Assembly (NCBI GenBank): GCA_937910255.1
Contig: CALEOQ010000294.1
Span: forward strand, 1 to 8,093
Length of the DNA stretch: 8,093 bases
Direction of reading: 5' to 3'
Origin: an uncultured Caulobacteraceae bacterium
GTDB taxonomy: Bacteria > Pseudomonadota > Alphaproteobacteria > Caulobacterales > Caulobacteraceae
Shown here in pieces: positions 7,123 through 8,093 of the stretch (its first letter is position 1; every line of letters begins with the position of its first letter). The notes below the pieces were generated by a model. The model was not told the DNA's origin. It did no database searches and saw only the letters and a list, made by a program, of their open reading frames with translations. The position numbers were made by a program, and so were the translations under genes.

Positions 7123-7523
7123 CAGCGGGTCTCGTCAGCCAGGAATTGGGCCATGATCAGCAGGGCGTCCTCGACGCTCTCGGCGAACTGCTGCTTGCGC
7201 GGCGCCGCCGAGGTGGTGGCGTTGCGCTTGTCGGCGGCGGTGACGCTGACGCGGCCGTCTTCGAAATAGGCGGCGATGCGATAATCCGCATGGTCCAGGG
7301 TCACCGTGTAGCGACGTCGCTCCAGCATCAGGTCACGCGCGGCGAGGAACTCGGCGTCCTGGCCCAGAGCCGCCTCCAGCGCCTCGGCGCGGCCGAGATC
7401 TTCGGCCTGGCGCTGCATCTCGGCTTCCTCGCGGGCGCGGCGCTCGTTTTCGCGGCGCGTGAGTTCGGCTTCGAAGGCGGCTTTGAGGGTCATCAATTTG
7501 GTCCGGCTTGGTTCCTGGGTCAT
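7122..7523 (-). CDS. Small uncharacterised protein between sufB and sufC
   Basis: The product is 133 aa; I know no function for it. I place the start at the ATG of 7523, which forms an ATGA overlap with the sufB stop and has GGAAGG nine bases upstream. The same frame extends upstream to 7574, but those 17 residues only translate the sufB 3' end. A second in-frame ATG (M11, 7493) is possible. Residues about 8-70 are rich in Glu, Arg and Ala with heptad-like spacing, so a long helix or coiled coil is likely. Residues 71-98 (RRYTVTLDHADYRIAAYFEDGRVSV) look like beta strands, followed by a short linker and a final helix (112-131). There is no cysteine and only one histidine, so it is unlikely to bind a cluster or carry sulfur itself. 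Its coupling on both sides suggests a SUF-related accessory or regulatory role, which is inference from position only. Confidence 0.82.
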   Translation of the reverse strand: MTQEPSRTKLMTLKAAFEAELTRRENERRAREEAEMQRQAEDLGRAEALEAALGQDAEFLAARDLMLERRRYTVTLDHADYRIAAYFEDGRVSVTAADKRNATTSAAPRKQQFAESVEDALLIMAQFLADETR

Positions 7524-8017
7524 CCGACGGACCCTTCCAGAGAGATGGCGACCAGCTTCTGGCCTCCACCGCAAATTCCATCGGCAGGGTTTGCAGCACG
7601 TCCTTGACGAAACCGTTGACCAGCAGCTGGACCGCCTCCTCCTGGGAGAGGCCCCGCTGCATCACATAGAAGAGCTGGTCGTCGGACAGGCGGGTGGTGG
7701 TGGCCTCGTGCTCGAAAACCGACTGGCCGTTGCGGGCCTCGATATAGGGCACGGTGTGGGCCGCGCTCTCCTTGCCGATCAGCAGGCTGTCGCACTGGGT
7801 GAAGTTGCGCGCGCCCTTGGCCTTGGGGTGGGCCGAAACCAGGCCGCGATAGGTGTTGGACGAGCGGCCCGCCGAAATCCCCTTGGAGATGATCCGCGAG
7901 CGGGTCCCCTCCCCCAGATGGATCATCTTGGTGCCGGTATCGGCCTGCTGGCGGCCATTGGTGATGGCGATGGAATAGAACTCACCGACGCCGTCATTGC
8001 CGCGCAGGACGAAGGAC
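7520..8017 (-). CDS. sufB: SufB, Fe-S scaffold subunit: C-terminal third, frameshifted near 7561
   Basis: The minus strand encodes about 165 C-terminal residues of SufB, the subunit on which the Fe-S cluster forms. The 5' part is missing because the contig ends in adapter sequence. Recognisable segments include VGEFYSIAITNGRQQADTG, KMIHLGEGTRSRIISKGIS, the cluster-site cysteine in NFTQCDS (codon at 7792-7794; Cys405 in E. coli numbering) and EHEATTT, whose acidic and histidine residues are also implicated in cluster assembly. After MEFAVEA the frame breaks. One base is missing from a G run at about 7561-7562 (plus strand), and restoring it gives the normal ending QKLVAISLEGSVG with a TGA at 7520-7522 overlapping the next gene's ATG. 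Uncorrected, the frame runs on to 7333 through the next gene with an unrelated tail. An assembly error is more likely than a pseudogene, since SufB is essential to this otherwise intact operon. Confidence 0.93.
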
Positions 8018-8093
8018 AGATCGGAAGAGCACACGCCTGAACTCCAGTCACGACGAAATTCCGTATGCCGCCCTCTGCTTTCTAAAAAACACC
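8018..8093. other. Illumina TruSeq adapter read-through (artefact, not genomic)
   Basis: From 8018 the plus strand reads AGATCGGAAGAGCACACG, then matches the rest of the TruSeq read-1 adapter to 8051 with one mismatch at 8036. Six bases (GACGAA, 8052-8057) sit where the index would be. Then comes a degraded copy of the segment leading into the flow-cell primer: ATTC for ATCT at 8058-8061, CGTATGCCG intact at 8062-8070, and three mismatches at 8071-8081. An A-rich tail ends the contig, as expected when a read runs off a short insert. On the minus strand the adapter translates to VCSSDL fused to SufB, a well-known contamination signature in protein databases. The mismatches suggest low-quality, low-coverage read ends. 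Confidence 0.97.

Noticed and set aside
7333..7560. C-terminal extension of the sufB frame (RSWSPSLWKG onward)
   Set aside because: It results from reading past the one-base deletion. It overlaps the next gene in another frame and is unlike any SufB C-terminus.
7524..7574. 17-residue N-terminal extension of the small sufB-sufC gene
   Set aside because: These codons are an out-of-frame reading of the sufB 3' end. The ATG at 7523 with the ATGA overlap and a Shine-Dalgarno is the better start.

Overview
The window is chromosomal DNA from a very GC-rich alphaproteobacterium, most likely of the Caulobacteraceae (Caulobacter/Phenylobacterium type). This rests on codon usage, the alphaproteobacterial SUF gene order and a DgcB-like diguanylate cyclase; the family-level placement is inference. 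It looks like one end of a draft contig. The left edge cuts a gene, and the right edge runs into an Illumina TruSeq adapter (about 8018-8093), which is not genomic DNA.

Layout. 1-522 (+) is the C-terminal part of an M16 (insulinase-family) zinc protease. 529-1245 (-) is a Gly-rich, Cys-containing protein of unknown function, probably exported, whose 5' end is unreliable. 1246-1391 is a short divergent intergenic region. 1392-2447 (+) is a diguanylate cyclase with an N-terminal helical/coiled-coil region and a GGEEF active site. 2533-3336 (+) is an enoyl-CoA hydratase/isomerase-family (crotonase) protein. 3340-8017 (-) is a tightly packed SUF iron-sulfur cluster assembly operon read right to left: sufB (3' part) - small unknown gene - sufC - sufD - sufS - sufT - sufA.

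How the genes work together. SufS takes sulfur from cysteine. The SufB-SufC-SufD scaffold ATPase builds the Fe-S cluster, and the A-type carrier SufA and the DUF59/MIP18 protein SufT help deliver or mature clusters. From sufB to sufT each stop codon overlaps the next start codon by 1 or 4 bases, which strongly suggests one translationally coupled mRNA. The promoter lies off the right edge. The small gene between sufB and sufC (133 aa, no cysteine, a charged helix followed by a beta-rich part) is the least explained member and the best candidate for an undescribed SUF accessory factor.

Sequence quality matters here. sufB has a one-base deletion near 7561 that destroys its conserved C-terminus, and the 5' part of the 529-1245 gene also looks frame-disturbed. 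Together with the adapter tail, these suggest assembly or read errors rather than biology.
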